A DNA stretch of 64,000 bases from Bacteroidota bacterium. Lineage in GTDB: Bacteria; Bacteroidota; Bacteroidia; Bacteroidales; Dysgonomonadaceae. Shown in pieces: positions 42,933-51,561 of this stretch. The position numbers were made by a program, and so were the translations under genes. The DNA lies in NCBI GenBank assembly GCA_023622765.1, contig JAMNYO010000125.1:1-64000 (forward strand), written 5' to 3'. Within the stretch, counting starts at the first letter, position 1, and every line of letters begins with the position of its first letter. Under the pieces are notes generated by a model. It ran no database searches, was not told the DNA's origin, and saw nothing but the letters and a program-made list of their open reading frames with translations.

Positions 42933-43077
42933 GTGAATTTGCTGCTGTCAGCGAGGAAAACCGAAGTTGGTTAGGGGAGACATATCGTCTATGAACTTGT
43001 TTAGCGTGAATTCGCTGCTGTAAGCTGGAAAACAGAAGCTAATCAGGCGCAACATAACGTCTGCGAACCTGTCCAGT
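42933..43077. repeat. 72-73-bp diverged tandem repeat in the gap before dut
   Basis: Unit A 42933-43004 and unit B 43005-43077 share GTGAATT(T/C)GCTGCTGT, GGAAAAC.GAAG, CATA.CGTCT and GAAC.TGT; a partial third unit starts at 43078 (GCGAATTTGGC). By eye they agree at roughly three quarters of positions. The rest of the gap to 43450 has no gene; TTTGCGATAAGC at about 43327 weakly recalls the interspersed repeat at 13175. Confidence 0.6.
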
Positions 43078-43450
43078 GCGAATTTGGCTTCGTTAGCGGG
43101 GCGGTGGCGACTTAATTTTCCTGAATTTGACTGTTAATTCCCCGAAAATGTATACATTCGCACGACTAATTAGGTTGGAACTTGGCTGATATGGGCGGCT
43201 TTGTGCGCAAAGGCCAACGTGCGAAGGCGAGAATGCTTAAACGAACGTGAAAGGTGAGCGCATGAAAGTGGATTCCTAATCAACGCGAGTTCCACTCGTT
43301 TTTAATGGAATGTGAAGGTTGTGAGGTTTGCGATAAGCGAAAGCAAGGACAAGATTTACCCTGACTATGTAATGAAGCAACTATTCGCTAAACGATCCTT
43401 AAGCAGAAATGTCAAAGTTGAGAAAGTTGAGTAAAGAGGAGAGACTTAAA

Positions 43451-43885
43451 ATGAAAATTAAAATAGTAAACAGATCCCGACACCCCCTGCCCGAGTACGC
43501 GACGTTGTTCGCCGCGGGTATGGATCTGCGGGCTAACCTGGAGGAGCCCATCACGTTGAAACCGCTGGAGCGGTCGCTCGTGCCGACAGGTATCTACATT
43601 CAACTGCCCGAAGGGTACGAGGCGCAAATTCGACCGCGTAGCGGTTTGGCCATCAAGCACGGGATCAGTATCGTGAATGCCCCGGGGACGATCGATGCCG
43701 ACTACCGTGGCGAGATAGGGGTGATCCTGGTAAACCTGTCAAACCAAGATTTCACCGTTCAGGACGGCGAGCGTATCGGTCAAATGGTGATCGCCCAGCA
43801 CGCGCGGGTGGAGTGGGAGCCAGTGGACGTTCTGGATGAAACCGAGCGGGGCGCCGGCGGCTTCGGGCATACCGGGAAACAGTAA
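43451..43885 (+). CDS. dut: dUTP diphosphatase
   Basis: 144 residues from the ATG at 43451 ([18 protein letters not shown]). The in-frame ATG at 43409 adds 14 poorly conserved residues and is less likely. All five trimeric dUTPase motifs are present: AAGMDLRA (I), [11 protein letters not shown] (II), [17 protein letters not shown] (III, with the catalytic Asp), GERIGQMVI (IV) and [10 protein letters not shown] (V). It hydrolyses dUTP to dUMP, keeping uracil out of DNA. The TPR gene starts at the next base after its stop, so they are cotranscribed. Confidence 0.95.
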   Translation: MKIKIVNRSRHPLPEYATLFAAGMDLRANLEEPITLKPLERSLVPTGIYIQLPEGYEAQIRPRSGLAIKHGISIVNAPGTIDADYRGEIGVILVNLSNQDFTVQDGERIGQMVIAQHARVEWEPVDVLDETERGAGGFGHTGKQ

Positions 43886-45730
43886 ATGGAATCGTTATTC
43901 ATGCGTTACATGAACACCATACGGAGGGGCTTCTGGCTCGTCACCTTGCTTGCCATGCCGGGGCTGTTTTCAGTTTCGGCGAAGGTTGGGTATGGCTTGG
44001 CCTCTACCGAGGTTGTGACGGCGATGATATATTCGGAACCGGTTTCACCCGAGGCGACGGCGGTTGGGGCACAACAAGACACGCCCCCTGATGATGTCAT
44101 TCAAAGCAACGAGCAGCGGAAGTTCGATTACTACTTCTACGCGGCGCTGAACGCTAAGGCGTTGGGCAAGTACGACGAGGCGTTGGACCTCCTATTGCAT
44201 TGTCATGCGCTGGACTCGACCAACGCGAACGTCCTCGTCGAGCTGGGCACGTTCTACAACGTGTTGCAGGAGAAAAACAGGGCGCTCGATTTTTTCAGGA
44301 AGGCGGTGCAGTACGACGAGACCAACTACTACTACAACATGATGCTGGCTGGCCTAAGTAAAGAACTAGGCTTGAAGCAAGAGGTGGTGGATATCTATGA
44401 GCGAATGCTGGCACTGTATCCCGATAAGCAGGAACTCCATTTCGAGATGGCCAACGCGTACGCGGATAACGGGGAGCTGGAAAAGGCAGTAGCCTCGTTG
44501 AACGAGCTGGAGAAACGGACGGGTATCACGGAGATGCTGACCCTGAATAAGTTCCGGCTCTACACCATGATGGATAAGAAGGAGGAGGCTTACGGCGAGA
44601 TCCGGCAGATCATCGACAAGAATCCGACCGACCCCAAGTACCTGGTACTGATGGCCGAGCTCTTCATGGAGGATAACCGGAATGATGACGCCATCCGTTA
44701 TCTGGAGCAGGCACGGGAGATTGATCCCGACTTCCCCCCGCTGACCATCGCCCTGGTCAACTATTACGAGCGAACCAACAACCGGGTCGAGGCGCAAGCC
44801 GTGCTGACGAAGGCTATCACCTCCCCATCGATGGAGCTGGACGTCAAGCTGCAACTGCTCACCCGATACTTGGCCATCCTACAGCAGACGGAGCAAGAGC
44901 TCACCCAGGCCAATCCCCTTTTTGAATCGCTCTTCGAGCAACACCCCAATGCCTCCCGGCTGAATTTGATCTACGGGAGCGTCCTCCTGCTGCAGGAGAA
45001 TCCGGAAGGGGCTATGGAGCAGTTCGAGATCTTCGCCCGCGAGAACCCCGAAGACCCCGCGGGATATGATCAGATGCTGCGCATTGCCGTGCCCAACGAG
45101 GATTTAGACAAGGTGGTGGAGATCACCACGGAGGCGTTGAAGCACCTACCCGGGGAGCCGCAGTTCTACTTTTACTTAGGCGGAGCCTATTTCCAGCAGG
45201 AGAAGTACGAGGAGGCGCTACGCGTTTTCGAGGAGGGACTGGAGAAGGCCAACTTCCCTAATTCCATCGTGGAGTCGAACTTCCATGGGCAAATCGGTGA
45301 CCTGCATCACCACCTGGGGGATACCGTCACGGCGTTCGAGAGTTACGAGCAGGCGTTGAAACTCGATCCCCAGAACCTGCACGTGCTTAACAACTATAGC
45401 TACTTCCTCTCCCTGCAAAAGAGGGAGCTCGATAAGGCGGAACAGATGAGCGGGATTACCGTCAAGCTGGAACCGACGAATCCCACCTTCCTGGATACCT
45501 ACGGATGGGTGCTGTTTGAGCAGGGGGCCTACGTGATGGCGAAAATATATTTAGAGAAGGCAATCGAGTACAGCAAAGAGGAGCCCTCGGCCGTGCTACA
45601 TGAGCATTACGGCGACGTGCTGTACAAGACGGGCGACACGGAAGGGGCAGCCAGGGAGTGGTTGAAGGCGAAAGAGTTGGGGGGTGACTCGGAGGCATTG
45701 GACAAGAAAATTCAGACAGGAGAATTATGA
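43886..45730 (+). CDS. Secreted tetratricopeptide-repeat protein
   Basis: 614 residues, with the start directly after the dut stop. Met6 (MRYMNTIRRGFWLVTLLAMP) may be the true start; the following hydrophobic stretch to SVSA is a signal peptide. From about residue 75 it is a chain of roughly 12-14 TPR units (YFYAALNAKALGKYDEALDLL; LVELGTFYNVLQEKNRALDFF; FYFYLGGAYFQQEKYEEALRVF; LHEHYGDVLYKTGDTEGAA). TPR proteins of this conserved dut-TPR-DUF4292-EnvC order are thought to work in the periplasm or at the outer membrane; the exact role is not known. Its stop overlaps the next ATG (ATGA). Confidence 0.88.
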   Translation: MESLFMRYMNTIRRGFWLVTLLAMPGLFSVSAKVGYGLASTEVVTAMIYSEPVSPEATAVGAQQDTPPDDVIQSNEQRKFDYYFYAALNAKALGKYDEALDLLLHCHALDSTNANVLVELGTFYNVLQEKNRALDFFRKAVQYDETNYYYNMMLAGLSKELGLKQEVVDIYERMLALYPDKQELHFEMANAYADNGELEKAVASLNELEKRTGITEMLTLNKFRLYTMMDKKEEAYGEIRQIIDKNPTDPKYLVLMAELFMEDNRNDDAIRYLEQAREIDPDFPPLTIALVNYYERTNNRVEAQAVLTKAITSPSMELDVKLQLLTRYLAILQQTEQELTQANPLFESLFEQHPNASRLNLIYGSVLLLQENPEGAMEQFEIFARENPEDPAGYDQMLRIAVPNEDLDKVVEITTEALKHLPGEPQFYFYLGGAYFQQEKYEEALRVFEEGLEKANFPNSIVESNFHGQIGDLHHHLGDTVTAFESYEQALKLDPQNLHVLNNYSYFLSLQKRELDKAEQMSGITVKLEPTNPTFLDTYGWVLFEQGAYVMAKIYLEKAIEYSKEEPSAVLHEHYGDVLYKTGDTEGAAREWLKAKELGGDSEALDKKIQTGEL

Positions 45731-46560
45731 AATACCGGTATATTATATTCCTTTTAATGGTTTTGACCCTGGCGGGGTGCAAGGCGAAGAGACGGGTCGT
45801 CGACTTCACGACACCCGTGGCAGAGAAAAGGGACGATGCGCTCTTTAAAGATATCCTCGCGGAGAGTTTTCCCTACGAGACGCTGTCTGCACGACTGGAT
45901 TTGAAACTGACGAACGGTACCCGTGCGCGCAGCTCAAAAGCCCAGATCCGCATCGTGAAAGATAACGCGCTGCAAATCTCCATTCAGCCCCTCTTCGGGG
46001 TGGAGCTGTTTCGCCTGTACGTTGATCCTGACACGATCGCGCTGCTTGACCGGATGGAGAAGCGGTACGTCAAAGAGGCGATCACCACGCTCAAGGGGCA
46101 CTACCCGGTGGGGTTCGACTTCTATACCTTGCAGTCGCTCTTCACCAACACGCTGTTCGTGGCCAATAAGGCGGAGGTTACGCCGGCCGACTTCCGGCGC
46201 TTCTCCTACACCCGTACCCCCGACAGCAACTACTACCTCACGGCTAAAGACCCGAAGTCGGATATCGAGTACTCCTTCTCTGTAAATGGCGACAACCGCG
46301 TGACCTACACGCACTTGAAACAATCGGAAGAGGAGAACTCCCTGCAATGGAGCTACAGCCACTTCATCGTCCTCAACCAAAGTGCCTTCCCGCATACGAT
46401 GAGGGCGTCTATCACCTCGGGCGATCGGGTGTTCAACACGGAGTTCCTCTTTTCGGATGTTGTGATCAACGATGGTACGCGGCTCTCCCTACAGATACCC
46501 GCTTCGTACACCCAAACTTCCCTGGACGATATCCTAAAAATAATCGCGGATAGCCGATGA
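45727..46560 (+). CDS. DUF4292 lipoprotein (LolB-like fold)
   Basis: 277 residues. SPII signal MKYRYIIFLLMVLTLAGC with Cys18. The body matches DUF4292: SARLDLKLTNG, AQIRIVKDNALQISIQPLFGVELFRL, DTIALLDRMEKRYV and LQSLFTNTLF, a beta-sheet pattern similar to LolA/LolB lipid-binding proteins. It is coupled to both neighbours by 4-bp ATGA overlaps. A role in outer-membrane lipoprotein or envelope biogenesis is plausible from fold and context only. Confidence 0.85.
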   Translation: MKYRYIIFLLMVLTLAGCKAKRRVVDFTTPVAEKRDDALFKDILAESFPYETLSARLDLKLTNGTRARSSKAQIRIVKDNALQISIQPLFGVELFRLYVDPDTIALLDRMEKRYVKEAITTLKGHYPVGFDFYTLQSLFTNTLFVANKAEVTPADFRRFSYTRTPDSNYYLTAKDPKSDIEYSFSVNGDNRVTYTHLKQSEEENSLQWSYSHFIVLNQSAFPHTMRASITSGDRVFNTEFLFSDVVINDGTRLSLQIPASYTQTSLDDILKIIADSR

Positions 46561-47855
46561 AGCGGGTGGTCACCATATTGCTTTTCGCAGTGATCGCGCT
46601 GCATGCTGTCGCTCAGACCGCCGAAATCGAGGCGCTGCAGAAGCAGCGGCAAGCGCTGCAAGAGGATATCAGCAATACCAACCGCCTCTACCTGGACGTG
46701 AAGAAGCACACCACTACCATCCTTGACCGCATTAAGCTGATCAACAAGCAGATTGCTTCACGTAAAGAGTTGATCAACGTGCAACGAAGGGAAATTGAGG
46801 TGCTGCGAAAAGAGGAGCGTCGATTAGAGGGGGAGATTGAGCGCTTGAACCGGGAGTTGAAGCAGAAGCAGGAAAATTACGCCAACGCGATCCGGGGGAT
46901 GTTGAACCAGAAGTACAGCCAAAATAAACTGCTGTTTATCTTATCCGGGCAGTCGATTGGCGAATCGCTCCGAAGGATGCAGTACCTGCGGGAGTACTCG
47001 AAATGGCAGAAGGAACAGGCCGCGGAGATTAAGCGCCAAAACGAGGAGATCACCAAGAAGAGGGAGGCGCTAATCCAAGCCAAGCTGGATAAAGAGAAGG
47101 CTCTGGCCTCGCTGCAAACGGAACAGGCCAAGCTGCAGGGCGAGGAGAAGGCACGTCAATCGGAAGTGAAAGAGGCGAGGGGACAAGAGCGACAGCTACA
47201 ACGGACGCTACGGGAGAAGCAGCAGCAAGCCAGTCAGTTGAATGCGCAAATCGAGCGGTTGATCGCAGAGGAGGTGGCTCGTCAGGAGCGAGAGGCCGAG
47301 GCTCGCCGCCGTGCCGCTAAGGGTGAGGAGCTCGCGGAAGCGGATGCCCGTGTGAAAGAGGAGACGGCCACGGATCGAGTAGAACCCGGCCCGCGGATCG
47401 AGGCGGGTGCCAGTACGGCATCGGACGAGTCTTTCAACCTCTCCAAGAACTTCGCGGCGAACAAGGGACGGCTGCCCATGCCGGTTACCGGTACCGCGAC
47501 CATCGTGGGGAATTTCGGCGTCAAGCGGCACGACGAGTGGAATATCACCACCAACAGCAACGGGGTGGATATTCAAGCGCAGCAGGGGGCCAGCATCCGC
47601 TCGGTGTTCGACGGGGAGGTCTCGAAGGTGTTCTCCTTCCCCGGTTCCAACACCTGCGTGATCGTGCGGCATGGCGACTACTACACCTTTTACGCCAATA
47701 TTTACGACCTGTTCGTGAAGCAGGGGGATAAGGTGAAAACGGGGCAGTCGCTGGGAAGCATCTACAGCGATCCCGATACGGGGATTGCTTCCATGCACTT
47801 CCAGTTGTGGGAAAAGAAGACCAAGCTCGACCCGGCACCCTGGTTGCAACGGTAG
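46557..47855 (+). CDS. EnvC-type murein hydrolase activator (degenerate M23/LytM)
   Basis: 432 residues. A signal peptide (VVTILLFAVIALHAVAQ) is followed by a long coiled coil (about 22-245, rich in Q/E/K/R) and a LytM domain at about 300-430. The LytM active site is degraded: the zinc-binding H of HxGxD is replaced (NGVDIQA), and the HxH strand reads YYTFYANI. That pattern marks activators such as E. coli EnvC, which switch on amidases during division rather than cleaving peptidoglycan themselves. The coupled start (ATGA overlap) ties it to the DUF4292 gene. Confidence 0.9.
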   Translation: MKRVVTILLFAVIALHAVAQTAEIEALQKQRQALQEDISNTNRLYLDVKKHTTTILDRIKLINKQIASRKELINVQRREIEVLRKEERRLEGEIERLNRELKQKQENYANAIRGMLNQKYSQNKLLFILSGQSIGESLRRMQYLREYSKWQKEQAAEIKRQNEEITKKREALIQAKLDKEKALASLQTEQAKLQGEEKARQSEVKEARGQERQLQRTLREKQQQASQLNAQIERLIAEEVARQEREAEARRRAAKGEELAEADARVKEETATDRVEPGPRIEAGASTASDESFNLSKNFAANKGRLPMPVTGTATIVGNFGVKRHDEWNITTNSNGVDIQAQQGASIRSVFDGEVSKVFSFPGSNTCVIVRHGDYYTFYANIYDLFVKQGDKVKTGQSLGSIYSDPDTGIASMHFQLWEKKTKLDPAPWLQR

Positions 47856-47947
47856 TGTACAACGGTAAGTCGCATATGACTATCGAGGGCTGAGCGTTGC
47901 GTCAAGAAAACAATAAATTAACAAGTCCATATAATTCCAAACAAATC

Positions 47948-49249
47948 ATGTCCATAAAGCTTCGCCTTATCGTGATGAATTTCCTCCAGTTCGCCGTCTG
48001 GGGGGCGTACCTCACCTCCATGTCCCGCTTCCTGGGACCGGCCGGTTTGGGGGCGCATATCGGCATCTTCTACTCCGTTCAGGGAATCGTCTCGATCTTC
48101 ATGCCCGCGTTGATCGGGATTATCGCCGACCGCTGGATTCCTGCACAAAAGTTATTAGGCATCTGCCACCTCATTGCCGCGGCGTTCATGATGACGGCCG
48201 GGCTGTACGGGTTGAACGAGACGGGGGGCGTCTCGTTCTCCATCTTCTTCACCCTCTATACCTTCTCGGTGGCTTTTTACATGCCCACGCTGGCGCTCTC
48301 CAACTCGGTTGCGTACAGCATCCTCGAGCGGGGTGGCATGGACACGGTGAAAGCTTTCCCCCCCATCCGCGTGTTCGGTACGGTGGGTTTTATCTGCACC
48401 ATGTGGGTTGTTGATATTCTCGGTTTCCAGACCTCCGCGAGGCAGTTCATCGTCAGCGCATCCATCGGTATCGCTCTGGGGCTATACGCGTTCACGCTAC
48501 CCAACTGCCCCGTCAGTCCCCGCGGCGAAAGCAAGAGCTTGACGCAAGCCCTGGGTTTGGACGCGTTCAAGCTGTTCAAGGATCGCACGATGGCGCTCTT
48601 CTTTATCTTCTCCATGTTGTTAGGTGTCTCCCTGCAGATTACCAACGGTTTCGCCAACCCGTTTATTGCCAGCTTCGAGGCGGATCCACAGTACGCGAAT
48701 ACCTTTGGGGTACAACACTCCAACATCCTTATCTCCCTGTCGCAAATCTCGGAGGCGCTCTGTATCCTGCTGATCCCTTTCTTCCTGAAACGGTACGGCA
48801 TCAAGAGGGTGATCCTTATTGCGATGACCGCCTGGGTGCTGCGGTTCGGCCTCTTTGGCCTGGGCAACCCCGGTAGTGGGCTCTGGCTGCTGATTCTCTC
48901 CATGTTGGTCTATGGCGTGGCGTTCGACTTCTTTAACGTCTCCGGCTCCCTCTTCGTGGATAAGGAGGCACCCCACCACCTGCGATCCAGCGCGCAAGGG
49001 CTCTTCATGCTGATGACCAACGGGATTGGTGCCACCATAGGGACGCTGGGCGCGCAGTGGGTGGTGAACCAGTTCACGCGTTGGCAAGAGGTGATGGTGA
49101 ACGGCCAACCCAAGTCGCTCATGATCGGCGACTGGCAGTCGGTATGGTTTATCTTCGCGGGTTATGCGCTGCTGGTGGCCATTATGTTCGCGATCCTCTT
49201 TAGGTATAAGCACGTGCCGGAAAAGAAGTTGCAACGAGAGCCAAGCTAA
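47948..49249 (+). CDS. Nucleoside:H+ symporter, NupG/XapB family MFS permease
   Basis: 433 residues from the ATG at 47948 (MSIKLRLIVMNFLQFAVWGAYLTS); the frame extends 17 codons further up without conserved sequence. About 12 TM segments. IGIIADRWIPAQKLLGICH and AFPPIRVFGTVGFICTMWVVD are typical of the nucleoside permease family, as is FFNVSGSLFVDKEAP with RSSAQGLFMLMTNGIG near the end. It imports nucleosides, in keeping with the dUTPase and nucleoside phosphorylase genes in the region. 92 bp after envC; followed by a minus-strand terminator. Confidence 0.9.
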   Translation: MSIKLRLIVMNFLQFAVWGAYLTSMSRFLGPAGLGAHIGIFYSVQGIVSIFMPALIGIIADRWIPAQKLLGICHLIAAAFMMTAGLYGLNETGGVSFSIFFTLYTFSVAFYMPTLALSNSVAYSILERGGMDTVKAFPPIRVFGTVGFICTMWVVDILGFQTSARQFIVSASIGIALGLYAFTLPNCPVSPRGESKSLTQALGLDAFKLFKDRTMALFFIFSMLLGVSLQITNGFANPFIASFEADPQYANTFGVQHSNILISLSQISEALCILLIPFFLKRYGIKRVILIAMTAWVLRFGLFGLGNPGSGLWLLILSMLVYGVAFDFFNVSGSLFVDKEAPHHLRSSAQGLFMLMTNGIGATIGTLGAQWVVNQFTRWQEVMVNGQPKSLMIGDWQSVWFIFAGYALLVAIMFAILFRYKHVPEKKLQREPS

Positions 49250-49252
49250 GTA

Positions 49253-49286
49253 CAAAAAAAAGAGCCATCTCGTTTTGAGACAGCTC
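49253..49286 (-). terminator. Terminator of the ECF sigma operon
   Basis: Imperfect hairpin (8 of 10 pairs): 49262-49271 (gagccatctc) with 49277-49286 and loop GTTTT. On the minus strand it runs into nine T (49253-49261). It lies 40 bp after the DUF2202 stop and just behind the convergent nupG-like gene. Confidence 0.7.
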
Positions 49287-49326
49287 CTTGTGCTACCACC
49301 CAAAAGGGTAGGGGTTAGAACCTCCC

Positions 49327-50043
49327 TTAGGATTTTCCTATAATGGTATCAAACTCCTCTTGAGACAACAATTGGGGTTTGTAGTCGACCCCCCGGGCAC
49401 GCAGGTTCTTGACAAAAGCTTGCAAATGGAAGCCTGACGCACGCTTGAGGTTTGAAAACACACGCTGGATATGCTCATTTTCAGTTTCGTCTATCGCTTT
49501 TTGCAAATCCAGAATATCGTGCTCCTCTATCAATGCACCCGCGAGCAGGGCATCTTGCAGCGTTTTGGATTCAGAGGTTAGCTGGGTGTAAAGCTCTTGC
49601 AGATCCCCGTGGTAAAACTCTCCGGCAGGTTTCGGCTCCGGAACATCAATCTTAAACAGGTTCAGGAGATAGACAACGGCCTTTTGATGGACCGCCTCAC
49701 TTTTCGATATGTTTTGAAACACCCTTCTGTTGAACTTCTCGTTGAAGTAGACGTAGACATTGTTGGCTAGCTTCTCTTCGTCCAGCATGTAAAAAAGGTT
49801 GGCAATATCTGCCTCTGTCACCTCTCCCGGGGCAGTCGGATTAACCTTGCACGGGTTACATGGGGTTGATGTCGGGTTAGCAGCGATTGATTGATCTATT
49901 AAAGCTATTGCTGCCAACGATGCCTCTATTGCCTCTGTTTCACTCCTCAATTCCGGGTCGATGCCATCTGTTTTCGCGTCACAACTTGCCAAGAGGAAAA
50001 TGGATAGTACTCCTGCAAGTAAGGTTTGGTTTAAATGTTTCAT
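49327..50043 (-). CDS. DUF2202 ferritin-like lipoprotein
   Basis: 238 residues. SPII signal MKHLNQTLLAGVLSIFLLASC (Cys21). The DUF2202 ferritin-like four-helix domain starts at about residue 78: ADIANLFYMLDEEKLANNVY, FQNISKSEAVHQKAVVYLL, and EEHDILDLQKAIDETENEHIQRVF, giving the Glu and His (E..H) pairs expected for a di-metal site. Two CNPCKVN-type Cys residues precede it. Members are thought to bind iron or protect against oxidative stress. Last gene of the sigma-factor operon. Confidence 0.85.
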   Translation of the reverse strand: MKHLNQTLLAGVLSIFLLASCDAKTDGIDPELRSETEAIEASLAAIALIDQSIAANPTSTPCNPCKVNPTAPGEVTEADIANLFYMLDEEKLANNVYVYFNEKFNRRVFQNISKSEAVHQKAVVYLLNLFKIDVPEPKPAGEFYHGDLQELYTQLTSESKTLQDALLAGALIEEHDILDLQKAIDETENEHIQRVFSNLKRASGFHLQAFVKNLRARGVDYKPQLLSQEEFDTIIGKS

Positions 50044-50086
50044 ACGATTTTTTTAATTTTAAAGTTTTGGTGTATAACTTTGATAG

Positions 50087-50554
50087 CTATTTTGTTGCAT
50101 TCGAAAATCCGGGAGCTCTGCCTTGACCTCTTCCGTATCCTACACCTCTACCTCTTCCCGGGCGATTGCCGCTTTGGAAATTATCGCGAATACTGTCGTT
50201 GTTGTTGTCCACGAAGTTTCCGAATCTACCTTGTCCTAAACCTCTCCCGGTTCCTAACCCTCTGCCGTTCCCCTGACGATTACCGCTTTGGAAGTAGTCG
50301 CATATCCCGTCGTTATCCGCATCCACGAAGTTCCTTCCTACGGCATTTTGTCCCTGACCACGTCTCGGGCGTGTTCCGTTTTCAAAGTGGTCACAAATGC
50401 CGTTGTTGTTATCATCCACGAACAAGGGGCCCCTTCGAACTTGAGTTCGTGTTTCGGTTTGCACTTCATCAGTAGCTTTTGCTTGTTGATTGTCTTGACC
50501 GAAAGCTACCACGGTCATCATTGCCAATGCAATGGTTAGTACGATTGTCTTCAT
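50087..50554 (-). CDS. Secreted protein with three EF-hand-like DxNxDG repeats and Gly/Arg-rich linkers
   Basis: 155 residues. Signal peptide MKTIVLTIALAMMTVVAFGQ. Three units follow: FVDDNNNGICDHFENG, FVDADNDGICDYFQSG and FVDNNNDSIRDNFQSG, each like a calcium-binding loop (D-x-D/N-x-D/N-G-x-x-D). Between and after them are runs rich in G, R, Q and N (GRGLGTGRGLGQGR; GRGRGVGYGRGQGR). Likely exported; calcium or other metal binding is inferred from the acidic loops. It sits between the Spy-like and DUF2202 genes, 43 and 31 bp away, in one operon. Confidence 0.78.
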   Translation of the reverse strand: MKTIVLTIALAMMTVVAFGQDNQQAKATDEVQTETRTQVRRGPLFVDDNNNGICDHFENGTRPRRGQGQNAVGRNFVDADNDGICDYFQSGNRQGNGRGLGTGRGLGQGRFGNFVDNNNDSIRDNFQSGNRPGRGRGVGYGRGQGRAPGFSNATK

Positions 50555-50585
50555 AATTGTTATTTATTATTGTTGATTATCTCTT

Positions 50586-51146
50586 TCAATTTTGATCCTG
50601 CCCGTAACCTCTGCCGTATCCTCTACCATTGCCTCTGCCATAACCCCTGCTGTAGCCTCTGCCATGGAGAGCACTGTTTTCTTGATAAAAGAGCGGCTCA
50701 AAAGCGGTTTGCAGTTTTTCAACCTGTTCGCCGTTTGATATCTCTTTTAGTTTCAAGTAGTAGGTGCATGTCTCATCTTTTAGCTCCGCGTGCAACTCCC
50801 CAAAACTCGCGTTTAGTTGTTGTAGCCTAACTGAATCTACCTGCTGTCTGTTTAACTCTTCAAAAATCACCCATTTAAGGCTATCCATTTGCCAAATGAT
50901 CTGATTGGTCTTGGGTTTGAATTCTCGGTTTATTTGCCGGAACTGCTCTATCTGCTCCTGATCAAATCCCAGCTCTTGCATAAAAAACCTCCCGCTCAGC
51001 GGATTTTGTCCTTCACCCGTGGTAATCACGGTTTCGGCCGCTTTTTTATCTTTCTGTATATGGAGTAAAATGGAGACGATGGTCGCCAAGTTAAATATCG
51101 CCAGCAAGACGATAATCCACACCAGTATTTTGTTCTTCTCACTCAT
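50586..51146 (-). CDS. Spy/CpxP-like periplasmic sensor or chaperone with Gly/Arg-rich tail
   Basis: 186 residues. One TM near the N-terminus (ILVWIIVLLAIFNLATIVSIL) leaves the rest in the periplasm. The helical body has the LTxxQ-like pattern as ELGFDQEQIEQFRQINREF and FGELHAELKDETCTYYLKL, as in Spy/CpxP and CnrX-type metal sensors. The last 25 residues are RGYSRGYGRGNGRGYGRGYG repeats. The start overlaps the anti-sigma gene by 8 bp. In known systems such a protein senses metals or envelope stress for the anti-sigma factor; that role is inferred. Confidence 0.78.
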   Translation of the reverse strand: MSEKNKILVWIIVLLAIFNLATIVSILLHIQKDKKAAETVITTGEGQNPLSGRFFMQELGFDQEQIEQFRQINREFKPKTNQIIWQMDSLKWVIFEELNRQQVDSVRLQQLNASFGELHAELKDETCTYYLKLKEISNGEQVEKLQTAFEPLFYQENSALHGRGYSRGYGRGNGRGYGRGYGQDQN

Positions 51147-51435
51147 AGCCGATCACTGTATAAAGGTTGAGATTTTCAAGTTGTGCATCGTTGATGTTGA
51201 TGGCGATATACTCCTTTTCTCCTTTTACCATGCTCCCCAGCCCATAACCTGCTGCCATCACCAGAACGATGCTCGCGGCAACCACCGCTTTCTTCCATAC
51301 TGGAACGCTTTTACCGTAAACCGCGATATCATCCTGTTCCTCCAGTTTCGCCAGCACACGCGTAGCGACGTAGGGGTTCACTTGAACCTCTTTTTCTTTA
51401 CGAATAAAGTCATCTATATGTTTCTCTAGTTTCAT
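51139..51435 (-). CDS. Small membrane protein, putative anti-sigma factor
   Basis: 98 residues with one TM segment at about 48-68 (KAVVAASIVLVMAAGYGLG). The N-terminal 45 residues are polar and cytoplasmic, the C-terminal 28 periplasmic. No ZAS zinc motif is visible. Position between an ECF sigma gene and a Spy/CnrX-like gene, with an 8-bp overlap to the latter, supports an anti-sigma role as in CnrY-type proteins. Function is from context. Confidence 0.65.
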   Translation of the reverse strand: MKLEKHIDDFIRKEKEVQVNPYVATRVLAKLEEQDDIAVYGKSVPVWKKAVVAASIVLVMAAGYGLGSMVKGEKEYIAININDAQLENLNLYTVIGYE

Positions 51436-51561
51436 AACTTTCAGCTTCGCTGCCTTTTCTGTCGTCGCTTGGCAAAGCTTAAGTAAACTTAGCTCTGCTC
51501 TCGCTCCTAAGAAAATTCAACTTTCAACTTTTAATTTTCATACTATTAGACAATCAATCTT

